A DNA stretch of 7,687 nucleotides from an uncultured Bacilli bacterium (GCA_947591565.1 CANQDH010000045.1:1-7687); one strand, 5' to 3'. Counted from the stretch's first letter, positions 1-6,738 are shown. The notes: a model not told the origin generated them from the letters alone. Made by a program: numbers and translations.

Positions 1-47
1 AAGGCTTTATTTCTAAAATGCCCCCCCCCTTTACTGTTTGTAAACAT
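1..47 (-). CDS. N-terminal fragment of an unidentified protein, truncated by the window edge
   Basis: Only the first 15 codons are visible, reading MFTNSKGGGHFRNKA; the next codon starts with TT and no stop is met before position 1. The ATG at 47-45 is supported by a strong ribosome binding site, AAAGGAG at 63-57, with a 9-nt spacer, and by a well-formed promoter at 83-111. Codons 7-9 are GGG GGG GGG, forming an uninterrupted nine-G tract that is striking in such AT-rich DNA. A net gain or loss of one or two G would shift the frame right after the start. The product cannot be identified. A short, basic, hydrophilic leader ending in NKA before a Phe or Leu codon would fit a type IV prepilin leader (A before FTLIEL), but that is speculation from 15 residues. 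Confidence 0.72.
   Translation of the reverse strand, partial: MFTNSKGGGHFRNKA
21..29. repeat. Nine-base C/G homopolymer inside a coding start
   Basis: There are nine consecutive C on the plus strand, read as GGG GGG GGG (three glycines) on the minus strand at codons 7-9 of the partial gene. Long G/C mononucleotide tracts in AT-rich genomes are typical slipped-strand mispairing sites, and they are also a common place for length errors in assemblies. At the length shown the frame stays open. Confidence 0.9.
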
Positions 48-56
48 AAATTACAT

Positions 57-63
57 CTCCTTT
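57..63 (-). promoter_or_regulatory. Ribosome binding site that fixes the start of the left-edge gene
   Basis: AAAGGAG on the minus strand lies 9 nt upstream of the ATG at 47-45. It is the main evidence that the short reading frame at the left edge is a true gene start rather than chance. Confidence 0.75.
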
Positions 64-82
64 ACTTTCTATTCTATTATCA

Positions 83-111
83 ATTTTAACACAACTTCTT
101 ATTTATGGCAA
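83..111 (-). promoter_or_regulatory. Sigma-A type promoter for the left-edge gene
   Basis: The -35 box is TTGCCA (111-106) and the -10 box is TAAAAT (88-83), with a 17-bp spacer. Each box has one mismatch to consensus. A TG sits one base upstream of the -10, giving an extended -10. Transcription would start near position 76, leaving a leader of about 30 nt before the ATG at 47. The -35 directly abuts the T-tract of the terminator of the preceding gene. Confidence 0.7.
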
Positions 112-153
112 TAAAAAAAGAACTGAATAAAAATTTTTTATGTGCAGTCCTTT
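112..153 (-). terminator. Rho-independent terminator of the pentapeptide-repeat gene
   Basis: On the minus strand AAAGGACTG (153-145) pairs with CAGTTCTTT (125-117), nine base pairs with one G-U. Inside it an A/T-rich inner helix (ATAAAAA against TTTTTAT) extends the structure beyond a small asymmetric internal loop. The descending arm runs into a T-run. The hairpin begins about 7 nt after the TAG stop. Confidence 0.8.
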
Positions 154-160
154 AATTTTT

Positions 161-1183
161 CTATTTAAATAATGTTTTTACATAGCCCATATATTTATCA
201 TATGCATTCTTTTTGCAAACTATCGCTTTATCTAAATTAATTATTTGCGTTTTTAAACCTTTACTATTGATATTAGCTAAATACTTTTTTTGATCTTCTG
301 TTATCATAGCATTTGCAAAATCAGTATTAAAATAATTAGCAGATAAATCGCTAAAGGTAAGATTACTAAAGTCAACTCCTGATAATTTTGCTCCACCTAA
401 ATTACGTCCATTAATTAGTTTAGGAATTAAAGTAACATTTTTTGAACCAGTAAAATTTGTATCAATTAAAATAGCGCCTTCAAAACTCATCCCATTAAAA
501 TTAATACCATTTAATATCGCCCTCATTAAATTTTTATTTTGTGGATCTAAGAAAACATGCATAGCACCTGTAAAATCAGTACCAATAACATTACAATCCT
601 TAAAACTCATTCCTGAAAAATCAATACCTGATAATTTAGCATCTTGTAAATCCTGATTACAAATTAATTGTGGATTTAAAATAACATTTAAAGCACCTGT
701 AAAATCGGCACCCGTTACCTTTACATCATTAAAACGCATACCTTTAAAATTAAGACCAGATAATTTCGTTTCTCTTAAATCTTTATTGTAAACTAGCTCT
801 GGATTTAAAATAGCATTTAAAGCTCCCGTAAAATCAGCACCCACTAATTTCACACCTGCAAAAGATTTACCAAGAAAATTAACTCCAACTAACTTTGTAT
901 AACTTAAATCTTTATTTTTTACTTTTTGTGGATCAAACATAATTCCGTGATATTTAGATAAATCTTTTCCTTTAATAGATACTCCATCTAAGCAAACATT
1001 TGAAAAATCAATAAACTCTAATGCTTCACCAAAAATATTACTGCTTTCAAAAAAATATTTACCAAATGTTTTCATAAAATCATCACCTAATTTTATGAAT
1101 TGATTATTTTCTATTTGGTCTTTATGTTCCATTATTTGATTACGTAAACTAAATAATATATCTACTATTTGTTCATGTGTCAT
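161..1183 (-). CDS. Pentapeptide-repeat protein with a 43-residue super-repeat (340 aa)
   Basis: Function is unknown. The protein belongs to the pentapeptide-repeat class (A(D/N)LXX-like quintets forming a right-handed quadrilateral beta-helix). Residues 1-55 are non-repetitive and probably helical. From about residue 58 to 295 the chain repeats as GVNFxGxSFxGVKLxGADFTGAxNxxLNPxL, with full units at about 90-132, 133-175, 176-215 (three residues short) and 216-258, a degenerate first unit at 58-89 and a partial last unit at 259-295. Residues 300-340 form a Lys-rich tail. There is no signal peptide or membrane segment, so it should be cytoplasmic. The ATG at 1183 follows AAAGGG at 1200-1195 with an 11-nt gap, a slightly long spacing. 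It has its own promoter and terminator. Some pentapeptide proteins (Qnr, MfpA) act on DNA gyrase as DNA mimics, but this chain is not especially acidic and its lysines and loop insertions argue against assuming that role. Confidence 0.9.
   Translation of the reverse strand: MTHEQIVDILFSLRNQIMEHKDQIENNQFIKLGDDFMKTFGKYFFESSNIFGEALEFIDFSNVCLDGVSIKGKDLSKYHGIMFDPQKVKNKDLSYTKLVGVNFLGKSFAGVKLVGADFTGALNAILNPELVYNKDLRETKLSGLNFKGMRFNDVKVTGADFTGALNVILNPQLICNQDLQDAKLSGIDFSGMSFKDCNVIGTDFTGAMHVFLDPQNKNLMRAILNGINFNGMSFEGAILIDTNFTGSKNVTLIPKLINGRNLGGAKLSGVDFSNLTFSDLSANYFNTDFANAMITEDQKKYLANINSKGLKTQIINLDKAIVCKKNAYDKYMGYVKTLFK
299..916 (-). repeat. Tandem 129-bp (43-codon) coding super-repeat
   Basis: Units lie at 916-788, 787-659, 658-539 (120 bp, shortened by three codons), 538-410 and a partial 409-299. 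Each encodes K/NxL, then about six pentapeptide-like steps, ADFTGA, and a loop ending in LNPQL or a variant. Amino-acid similarity is clear, while the DNA copies have diverged, pointing to older duplication rather than recent expansion. Confidence 0.85.
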
Positions 1184-1212
1184 GATAAATTCATCCCTTT
1201 CTAATGCTGTTT

Positions 1213-1241
1213 AGTATAGCATCACAAAACCGAAATGTCAA
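1213..1241 (-). promoter_or_regulatory. Strong sigma-A promoter for the pentapeptide-repeat gene
   Basis: A consensus -35 TTGACA (1241-1236) and a -10 TATACT (1218-1213) are separated by exactly 17 bp, with an extended TG one base upstream of the -10. The expected start near 1206 gives a leader of about 22 nt containing the AAAGGG ribosome binding site. No operator-like palindrome is evident. Confidence 0.85.
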
Positions 1242-1250
1242 TATTTTTGT

Positions 1251-1278
1251 ATATAAAAACCATAGCGAACTATGGTTT
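1251..1278 (-). terminator. Rho-independent terminator of the glucosaminidase gene
   Basis: On the minus strand AAACCATAG (1278-1270) pairs perfectly with CTATGGTTT (1265-1257) around a TTCG tetraloop and runs into TTTTTATAT. Two bases of the gene's TAA stop codon lie inside the ascending arm, so coding sequence and terminator overlap. Confidence 0.9.
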
Positions 1279-4200
1279 ATACTTTTTCAACAACTAATTC
1301 AATTCTATTTCCCCTACTTTGATTAATTTCAAAATGGTATTTTTTATTATCTTTCGTAAAGGTTATTTTAGATACATCACGATTAAGTTTTTCCGTAAAT
1401 TCTGCAATATCGGTAATATTAGAACTTGTTGTTATATATATAACATATCTTCCTATAGGAATATTGCTAATATCAATGGTTTTATCATACCATGCTCTAT
1501 CTTTATTAAGACCATCCTCAACTGGTAAAACAACTTTATATAATCCATCTAAGGTACTATCTAAGTTATACCTATACACAAGACTATAATCATTTATATT
1601 TTCAAAAATAATTTCTCTTGTTACATCTTTATTAGAACTTAAATCCATACCATATGAATATGATACACCTTTTAAATGTAGACCCTTATCTGTAAATTCA
1701 AATATTCTATATGTATCATACTGATTATACATTGGTGATGATGTTTTATTAGCTAACTTTTGAGTACGGATAACTAATTCAATCGGTCCACTCTTATCAT
1801 CAAAATTGTTTCTTGTTATAACGCTTTTATCACCATTATAATACATATCCTGCGTCGTATATAGTTTATTACTTATAACAGATGATGATTTATATTCATG
1901 GCTCATACTAACTACTTCCATTTTATAATTACCATCTGGTAAATCTTTTAAATTAATATCAAGTTTAAACCAAGAATATGTATAATCTTTATCATCTAGT
2001 CCAAAGACAGGACGTGTCATTTCTTTTTTATCAATTATTCTTGTTGCTTTTTGGGTATATGTTTCATTAGTATCAATATTTGTAAAGATAATTTCATATG
2101 TTATATCTTCACTTAAGGTATTATTAATACCATTAATAGTATTAAAACCTTTTATTTGTAATTTTCCATCGACACTCTTTAAATAATCTAAATAGAAAAT
2201 AGAATCTTTCATTTCTAATTCTTTTACTAAAACAGTTACTTTTATTGTTTTCGTCGTAACGTTACCTTCATTATCTTTGACACTATAAGTTATATGATAT
2301 TCACCTGGTGTCTTAATGTCAACATCATTACTTGTAATTTCAATTTTATCAGTTAAATCCCCGTCTTCATAATCAAAAGCTGTAACATTATTTTTAGGGT
2401 TAAATGAGCCTTGAACATTTATCGTTATATCCTTTGCATTTATAACAGGGTTACTTGATAAAACATTTACGGTTATCGTTTTAGTAGCCTTATGATTTTC
2501 ACTATCTGTAACTTCATATGTAACATGATAAGTTCCAACAGCTTTTGGATTAACATTATTTTCAGCAACAACAATTTTACTTGTTAAATCACCATCAAAG
2601 GCATCATAAGCACTAACATTTTTCTTAGGATCAAAAGATGAACCAGAACTTATACTTAAATCTTTAGCACTTATAACAGGTTCTAATGACTCTTTATATA
2701 TGTATGAAGAGTGAATATACGCGTAACTTGTGTCAAAATTATAAACACCATCATCAAGATTAACTAGTTTTCTTGAGGCATCAATAGGTAAATCACTTTG
2801 AATTTTATACCATATATTATTACCGTTTATCTCTTCACCCTCTACTTCTTCTAAAATAGTAACAGGAATATTAGGAATATTTTTTAAATTATAATATTTT
2901 TCACTATTTGTATTTGGCAGGCTATAAACAGGGGCTGAGGCACTCATTTGTTTGATACCTAATATTTTCCTTTGATTAAAGTCTTGAAAACCAAAATTTT
3001 TATCAAGTGAATAATAATTATTAGCCATTTTTTCTCCCCAGTAAGCATCGGATGCATAACTTACATTATTACCACTTAACTTGTTTCCATAATGACTACC
3101 ATTATAATGTGCTCCTGTTAATGGATTAGCATAATCTTTAGCAATAAATTTAAATGCATGAGCCATAATACCATCACTAACTGTTTTATAACTAGCAGCA
3201 TATTCATCTGGGGCTGAATCAAAGGCACCATGACCAAAAATATTGTATTCACGAACAGACATATAACTTCTTCCCCAGCCACTTTCGGTAATCGCTAGTG
3301 CTAAAGTTTGAGAGGCATTAACACCATACTTTTCCTGTGATGTAATAAAGGCATTCCCCTCTTGATATAACATAGACTGTCCTTTTGGAAACTCTGTTTC
3401 AGAAGAATTTTGCCACCACTCTTTCGCAACCCATTTATACGCGCCACTAACCTCTTTTAATTCATAATATACATTTCTATCAATTTTAGAGTCATAACCT
3501 ATATATGCATTTAAGTTATCAGCATTATAAACAGTTTGAGATCTTGTTGGTAAATATTGATAATAATTATAGTATGGTAATTTATTTATAGCATTTGCAT
3601 AGCTATTATTTTGCATATCTTTAACCATTTTGGTAAAATCATCATAAAAATAATTACCATCAAAACTATAATAATTAGTATTTTGTTTTAAATATAGTGG
3701 GGCTTTACCAAGTCTTGTTGACCATGTTCCGCCATTTGCTGCAACATAGTACTGATGATATAATTCTCCCTCACTATTAACATAATAAAATGTTCTATAA
3801 TCTTCCTTTTTATTTAAAACCGTATATTCACTTAAGTATGGACTTGCTTTTAAACTTGCAACATAACCAGTTGTACCATTAACATTTACTTGGTACCATA
3901 AGTATGTTCCATCATCAACTAAATTTTCAGAATTAAGCCATTCATATATATTTCCGCCATATGCCCACATACTTGTAGCATCACCAGATGCACAGCTTAA
4001 AGCATTAGCGCAGCCAATATGTTGATAATTAGTACCAGGTCCCTCTCTTAACCTAAGATCTGACGAATTATTAATTTTAACATATTTTTTATTAGGATCG
4101 TAAGTATTATCACCATCTGATATGTAGGAAATAGGATAAACATTTCCATTATCGACATTAACCCATCCCTTGACACCTGATATCATGATTAAAACTTGAT

Positions 4201-4564
4201 TATTATTAGGATTATAATCTAAAAGAAGAGTATCGCTATTATAAGATGGACTAAAATATCTTGAACCATAATCTGTTGATATCGTAAGAGTACTTAAAGA
4301 AGGATTTGGCCTAAAGATACCATAAGTAGTATTAACAATTTTTCCATTTCTTTTTATAACGGCTGTATCTGTTGTAGATGATTTATAATTATTCATAGCT
4401 TGTTTGGCATCATTATAATTATTATATGTACCTATATTAACAATATCCCCATTTGCTTTGATACTTTGAACAACATAGGTATCTGAGGATGCGAAAACAG
4501 TAAAAAAAAGAAAGTAAGGCATGATTAAAGCAACAACTAAAACAATATTTATTATTTTCTTCAT
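1277..4564 (-). CDS. Secreted modular glucosaminidase (GH73/LytB-like) with SH3 and Ig-like domains, 1095 aa
   Basis: This is a predicted secreted peptidoglycan hydrolase, probably cutting GlcNAc-MurNAc (or GlcNAc-GlcNAc-type) bonds during wall remodelling or daughter-cell separation. The signal peptide is residues 1-25 (MKK, hydrophobic core, VFA cleavage). A region at 29-80 looks weakly SPOR-like. An SH3b domain at about 160-245 shows LRLREGPGTNY and WYQVNVNGTTGYV, with a Cys185/Cys191 pair. A linker at 250-345 contains Tyr-rich YYNYYQYLPTRSQTVY. The GH73-like core at about 395-525 has the probable catalytic Glu427 in ITESGWGRS, then NIFGHGAFDS and YASDAYWGEK, which match conserved glucosaminidase positions. 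A second SH3-like domain spans about 533-625. Two 77-residue DUF5011-type Ig-like domains span 628-704 and 705-781. A duplicated all-beta module spans 785-935 and 945-1095. No LPXTG motif or C-terminal membrane anchor is seen, so wall attachment is probably by the SH3 or C-terminal modules. AAGGAG, 7 nt before ATG, supports the start. Substrate specificity cannot be read from sequence. Confidence 0.9.
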   Translation of the reverse strand: MKKIINIVLVVALIMPYFLFFTVFASSDTYVVQSIKANGDIVNIGTYNNYNDAKQAMNNYKSSTTDTAVIKRNGKIVNTTYGIFRPNPSLSTLTISTDYGSRYFSPSYNSDTLLLDYNPNNNQVLIMISGVKGWVNVDNGNVYPISYISDGDNTYDPNKKYVKINNSSDLRLREGPGTNYQHIGCANALSCASGDATSMWAYGGNIYEWLNSENLVDDGTYLWYQVNVNGTTGYVASLKASPYLSEYTVLNKKEDYRTFYYVNSEGELYHQYYVAANGGTWSTRLGKAPLYLKQNTNYYSFDGNYFYDDFTKMVKDMQNNSYANAINKLPYYNYYQYLPTRSQTVYNADNLNAYIGYDSKIDRNVYYELKEVSGAYKWVAKEWWQNSSETEFPKGQSMLYQEGNAFITSQEKYGVNASQTLALAITESGWGRSYMSVREYNIFGHGAFDSAPDEYAASYKTVSDGIMAHAFKFIAKDYANPLTGAHYNGSHYGNKLSGNNVSYASDAYWGEKMANNYYSLDKNFGFQDFNQRKILGIKQMSASAPVYSLPNTNSEKYYNLKNIPNIPVTILEEVEGEEINGNNIWYKIQSDLPIDASRKLVNLDDGVYNFDTSYAYIHSSYIYKESLEPVISAKDLSISSGSSFDPKKNVSAYDAFDGDLTSKIVVAENNVNPKAVGTYHVTYEVTDSENHKATKTITVNVLSSNPVINAKDITINVQGSFNPKNNVTAFDYEDGDLTDKIEITSNDVDIKTPGEYHITYSVKDNEGNVTTKTIKVTVLVKELEMKDSIFYLDYLKSVDGKLQIKGFNTINGINNTLSEDITYEIIFTNIDTNETYTQKATRIIDKKEMTRPVFGLDDKDYTYSWFKLDINLKDLPDGNYKMEVVSMSHEYKSSSVISNKLYTTQDMYYNGDKSVITRNNFDDKSGPIELVIRTQKLANKTSSPMYNQYDTYRIFEFTDKGLHLKGVSYSYGMDLSSNKDVTREIIFENINDYSLVYRYNLDSTLDGLYKVVLPVEDGLNKDRAWYDKTIDISNIPIGRYVIYITTSSNITDIAEFTEKLNRDVSKITFTKDNKKYHFEINQSRGNRIELVVEKV
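1280..2212 (-). repeat. Tandem duplicated C-terminal domain, period exactly 160 codons
   Basis: Residues 785-935 (DNA 2212-1760) and 945-1095 (DNA 1732-1280) are two copies of one module. Matching landmarks are all offset by 160 residues: Met785/945, LQIKG/LHLKG at 802/962, EIIF at 824/984, Trp865/1025, GNY/GRY at 878/1038, and IEL at 928/1088. Only one short local shift is seen, near 900/1060. The copies share a fold pattern but only modest identity. I cannot name the domain. Confidence 0.8.
2222..2683 (-). repeat. Two tandem 77-residue Ig-like domains (DUF5011/Cry22Aa-like)
   Basis: Residues 628-704 and 705-781 are consecutive copies with the pattern PVIxAKD, F(D/N)PKxNVxAxD, DGDLTxKI, GxYHxTYxVxDxExN, TKTIxVxVL. 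This is characteristic of the Ig-like repeats often found between catalytic and surface-binding parts of Gram-positive exoenzymes, where they act as spacers or adhesion modules. Confidence 0.85.
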
Positions 4565-4571
4565 TGTATCA

Positions 4572-4577
4572 CTCCTT
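4572..4577 (-). promoter_or_regulatory. Ribosome binding site of the glucosaminidase gene
   Basis: AAGGAG lies 7 nt upstream of the ATG at 4564-4562, near-optimal spacing. It fixes the start and keeps the MKK signal peptide at the N-terminus. Confidence 0.85.
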
Positions 4578-4591
4578 ACTTATACACACAT

Positions 4592-4620
4592 ATTATATCA
4601 AAAAAAAGGTTTATTGTATA
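4592..4620 (-). promoter_or_regulatory. Promoter of the glucosaminidase gene, embedded in the topA terminator
   Basis: A perfect -10 TATAAT (4597-4592) lies 17 bp from TATACA (4620-4615), a weak -35 with 4 of 6 matches to TTGACA. The -35 lies in the loop of the upstream terminator hairpin, and the spacer contains its descending arm and T-tract. A start near 4585 gives a leader of about 20 nt. The -10 is convincing and the -35 less so. Confidence 0.65.
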
Positions 4621-4637
4621 TGCTAGCAAAAACCTTT
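4600..4637 (-). terminator. Rho-independent terminator of topA
   Basis: On the minus strand AAAGGTTT (4637-4630) pairs with AAACCTTT (4612-4605). An inner TTG/CAA extension past a single bulged T is possible, and the arm is followed by a run of T. It begins 14 nt after the topA TAG stop. Its lower part overlaps the promoter of the next gene. Confidence 0.85.
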
Positions 4638-4651
4638 CGTAAATGAAATGT

Positions 4652-6679
4652 CTACTTTTTAAAATCACAACTACTACATTTAATTTGATTTTTTTTACTT
4701 ACAAGCAGCGCATTACACATAGGACATAACTCGCCTGTTGGTTCATCCCAGTATGCTGTTTGACATTTAGGATAATTGTTACATCCATAAAATGTTTTGC
4801 CTTTTCTTGTTCTTTTTTCAACAATCATTCCATCACAATTCGGACAGTGGCAAATTTCTGTAGTCTTTTTTTCTTCTGTTTTGACATACTTACAAGTTGG
4901 GAAGTTACTACAAGCAACAAACTGACCATACTTTCCTTTTCTAATAACTAAAGCACTACCGCAATTTGGACAAACTTCACCCGTTTCAACTGGTGCTTTT
5001 TTCTCCATTTTGTCAAAAGCCTCTTTAACAGCAGGTTCAAATTCGTTATAAAAATCTTGCAAAGTATTATACCAAACAATATCACCTGTTGCGATTTTAT
5101 CTAAATCATCTTCCATTTTAGCCGTATATTTAACATTAATTAAATGACTAAAACATTCTTGTAATTTATCAGTTATTTCTATACCAATTTCGGTTGGAAC
5201 AAATTTTTTATCAACAATGTTAACATATCCTCTTGTTTTTAATGTATCCATTGTTTTTGCATATGTACTTGGTCTTCCTATACCTAACTCTTCCATTTCT
5301 TTAATTAGTTTAGCTTCAGTATATCTAGCAGGTGGTTTTGTAAAATGCTGCTCTTTTGTTATTTCATTTGCAACGATAACATTAGAATGATAATTTTCAA
5401 AAGGAGGTAAAATATTTTCTGTAACATCTTCATATTCTTTATATATTTTTAAATATCCATCAAAAACAATAATTTGTCCATTTACTTTAAATTTATAATC
5501 GTTATTATTAAGTATAACTGTTGTGTTATTTGTCTTAGCATCACTCATAAGTGAAGCAACAGCTCTATAGTATATCATTTTATATAATTTATATTCGTCT
5601 ATAGATAGATATGGCTTAACACTTATAGGATCTCTATCAATACTAGTTGGTCTAATAGCTTCATGCGCATCTTGAACATTGTCTGTCTTTTTACTTACCT
5701 TAACTTTTCCAACATATTCTTTACCATATTTAGATTCAATATATTTAAGAGTTGGAGCTATAAACTCATTAGAAAGTCTTGTTGAATCAGTACGCATATA
5801 AGTAATTAAACCTACTGTATCATCGCCTAAATCGATACCTTCATATAATTTCTGAGCAATATTCATTGTTTTTTTAGCATTAAAACCTAATTTATTGGAA
5901 GCATCTTGTTGCATCGTACTTGTAATATAAGGAAATTTCGATTTTTTGTTTTGAACTTTTTTAGAAACATCTTCGATGGTAAAAGAATTATTTAGTTTTT
6001 TTAGTATTTTATTTGTTTCGATTTCATCTTTGATAGTGATATTTTTATCTTTATACCCAAACAATTCAGCATTAAAATCATTAAAATGAGCTTCAATGGT
6101 CCAGTATTCTTCAGGTGTAAATTTTAAGATTTCACGTTCCTTATCGACAACAAGTTTTAAAGCAACACTTTGGACTCTTCCGGCACTTGACCCATCTGTT
6201 TTAGCTTGCATTAATTTACTTAAACGAAATCCAATGATACGATCTAAAATTCTTCTTGTTTCCTGAGAATTAACTAAATCTTTATCAATTTTTCTAGTGT
6301 GTTTAAAGGCTTCGACAACAGCTGGTTTCGTTATTTCATTAAACACAACTCTTGCACTTTTTGTATCATCAAGACCTAAACAATCATAAAGATGCCATGA
6401 AATAGCTTCTCCCTCACGGTCTGGATCGGTTGCAAGATAAACAAAATCAGATTTTGCTACTTCTTTTTTTAGTTCATCGATTGTTTTTTTCTTTCCTTTG
6501 ATAGGTACATAATCTGGTTTAAAATGATTGTCAACATCGACACCAAAACCAAACTTTCCTTTTGTCGAAAGATCCCTTACATGTCCTTTACTTGAAACAA
6601 CATGATAATCTTTACCTAAATATTTTTCAATAGGTTTTGTTTTACTAGGGGACTCCACAATTACTAATTTTTTAGCCAT
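4652..6679 (-). CDS. topA: DNA topoisomerase I (type IA), 675 aa
   Basis: It relaxes negatively supercoiled DNA by cutting and passing one strand through a 5'-phosphotyrosine intermediate, balancing gyrase. The TOPRIM domain at 1-115 shows LVIVESPSK with the metal-site Glu9, SSKGHVRDL, and TDPDREGEAISWHL with the Asp85, Asp87, Glu89 triad. The active-site Tyr295 is in LITYMRTDST. Other family motifs are SAGRVQSVAL, DAHEAIRPT and ELGIGRPSTYA. The tail carries three four-Cys zinc ribbons: 570/573/590/596, 612/615/633/639 and 652/655/668/671. Length fits Gram-positive TopA (about 690). I start at the ATG at 6679 because AAGGA lies 10 nt upstream and the protein then begins MAKKLVIVES. A longer in-frame GTG at 6715 lies next to the -10 box and upstream of the expected transcript start. 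Residue 16 is Pro where Thr is usual (SKTKPIEKYL), otherwise nothing is broken. The gene appears monocistronic, without the trmFO neighbour common in Firmicutes. Confidence 0.97.
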   Translation of the reverse strand: MAKKLVIVESPSKTKPIEKYLGKDYHVVSSKGHVRDLSTKGKFGFGVDVDNHFKPDYVPIKGKKKTIDELKKEVAKSDFVYLATDPDREGEAISWHLYDCLGLDDTKSARVVFNEITKPAVVEAFKHTRKIDKDLVNSQETRRILDRIIGFRLSKLMQAKTDGSSAGRVQSVALKLVVDKEREILKFTPEEYWTIEAHFNDFNAELFGYKDKNITIKDEIETNKILKKLNNSFTIEDVSKKVQNKKSKFPYITSTMQQDASNKLGFNAKKTMNIAQKLYEGIDLGDDTVGLITYMRTDSTRLSNEFIAPTLKYIESKYGKEYVGKVKVSKKTDNVQDAHEAIRPTSIDRDPISVKPYLSIDEYKLYKMIYYRAVASLMSDAKTNNTTVILNNNDYKFKVNGQIIVFDGYLKIYKEYEDVTENILPPFENYHSNVIVANEITKEQHFTKPPARYTEAKLIKEMEELGIGRPSTYAKTMDTLKTRGYVNIVDKKFVPTEIGIEITDKLQECFSHLINVKYTAKMEDDLDKIATGDIVWYNTLQDFYNEFEPAVKEAFDKMEKKAPVETGEVCPNCGSALVIRKGKYGQFVACSNFPTCKYVKTEEKKTTEICHCPNCDGMIVEKRTRKGKTFYGCNNYPKCQTAYWDEPTGELCPMCNALLVSKKNQIKCSSCDFKK

Positions 6680-6689
6680 CAATTCCACT

Positions 6690-6694
6690 TCCTT
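6690..6694 (-). promoter_or_regulatory. Ribosome binding site that decides the topA start
   Basis: AAGGA (within AAAAAGGAAGTGG) lies 10 nt upstream of the ATG at 6679-6677. It makes the 12 residues read upstream of that Met an artefact of translating the leader. Confidence 0.75.
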
Positions 6695-6706
6695 TTTGCT
6701 AGTTAA

Positions 6707-6735
6707 TTTATACACTAAAATAATTATCTTGTCAA
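6707..6735 (-). promoter_or_regulatory. Strong sigma-A promoter of topA
   Basis: A consensus -35 TTGACA (6735-6730) and -10 TATAAA (6712-6707) are separated by exactly 17 bp. A start near 6700 leaves a leader of about 20 nt. In many bacteria topA transcription rises with negative supercoiling; nothing seen here proves or excludes that. Confidence 0.85.
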
Positions 6736-6738
6736 GGA

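Noticed and set aside
299..916. CRISPR-like or mobile repeat array
   Set aside because: The periodicity is at the protein level inside one reading frame, with diverged DNA copies and no spacers, transposase or terminal inverted repeats.
1319..1528. Plus-strand open frame of 69 codons
   Set aside because: It is antisense to the C-terminus of the glucosaminidase, with no ribosome binding site and low-complexity Ile/Phe/Tyr composition typical of the complement of an AT-rich gene.
4760..4951. Plus-strand open frame of 63 codons
   Set aside because: It lies opposite the topA zinc-ribbon region, which is clearly coding; no supporting start signal or recognisable protein.
161..6679. Functional link between the pentapeptide protein and topA, as in Qnr/MfpA with gyrase
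   Set aside because: The genes are separated by a 3.3-kb independent gene, each with its own promoter and terminator. Qnr/MfpA act on type II enzymes, and the 43-residue architecture differs from theirs.
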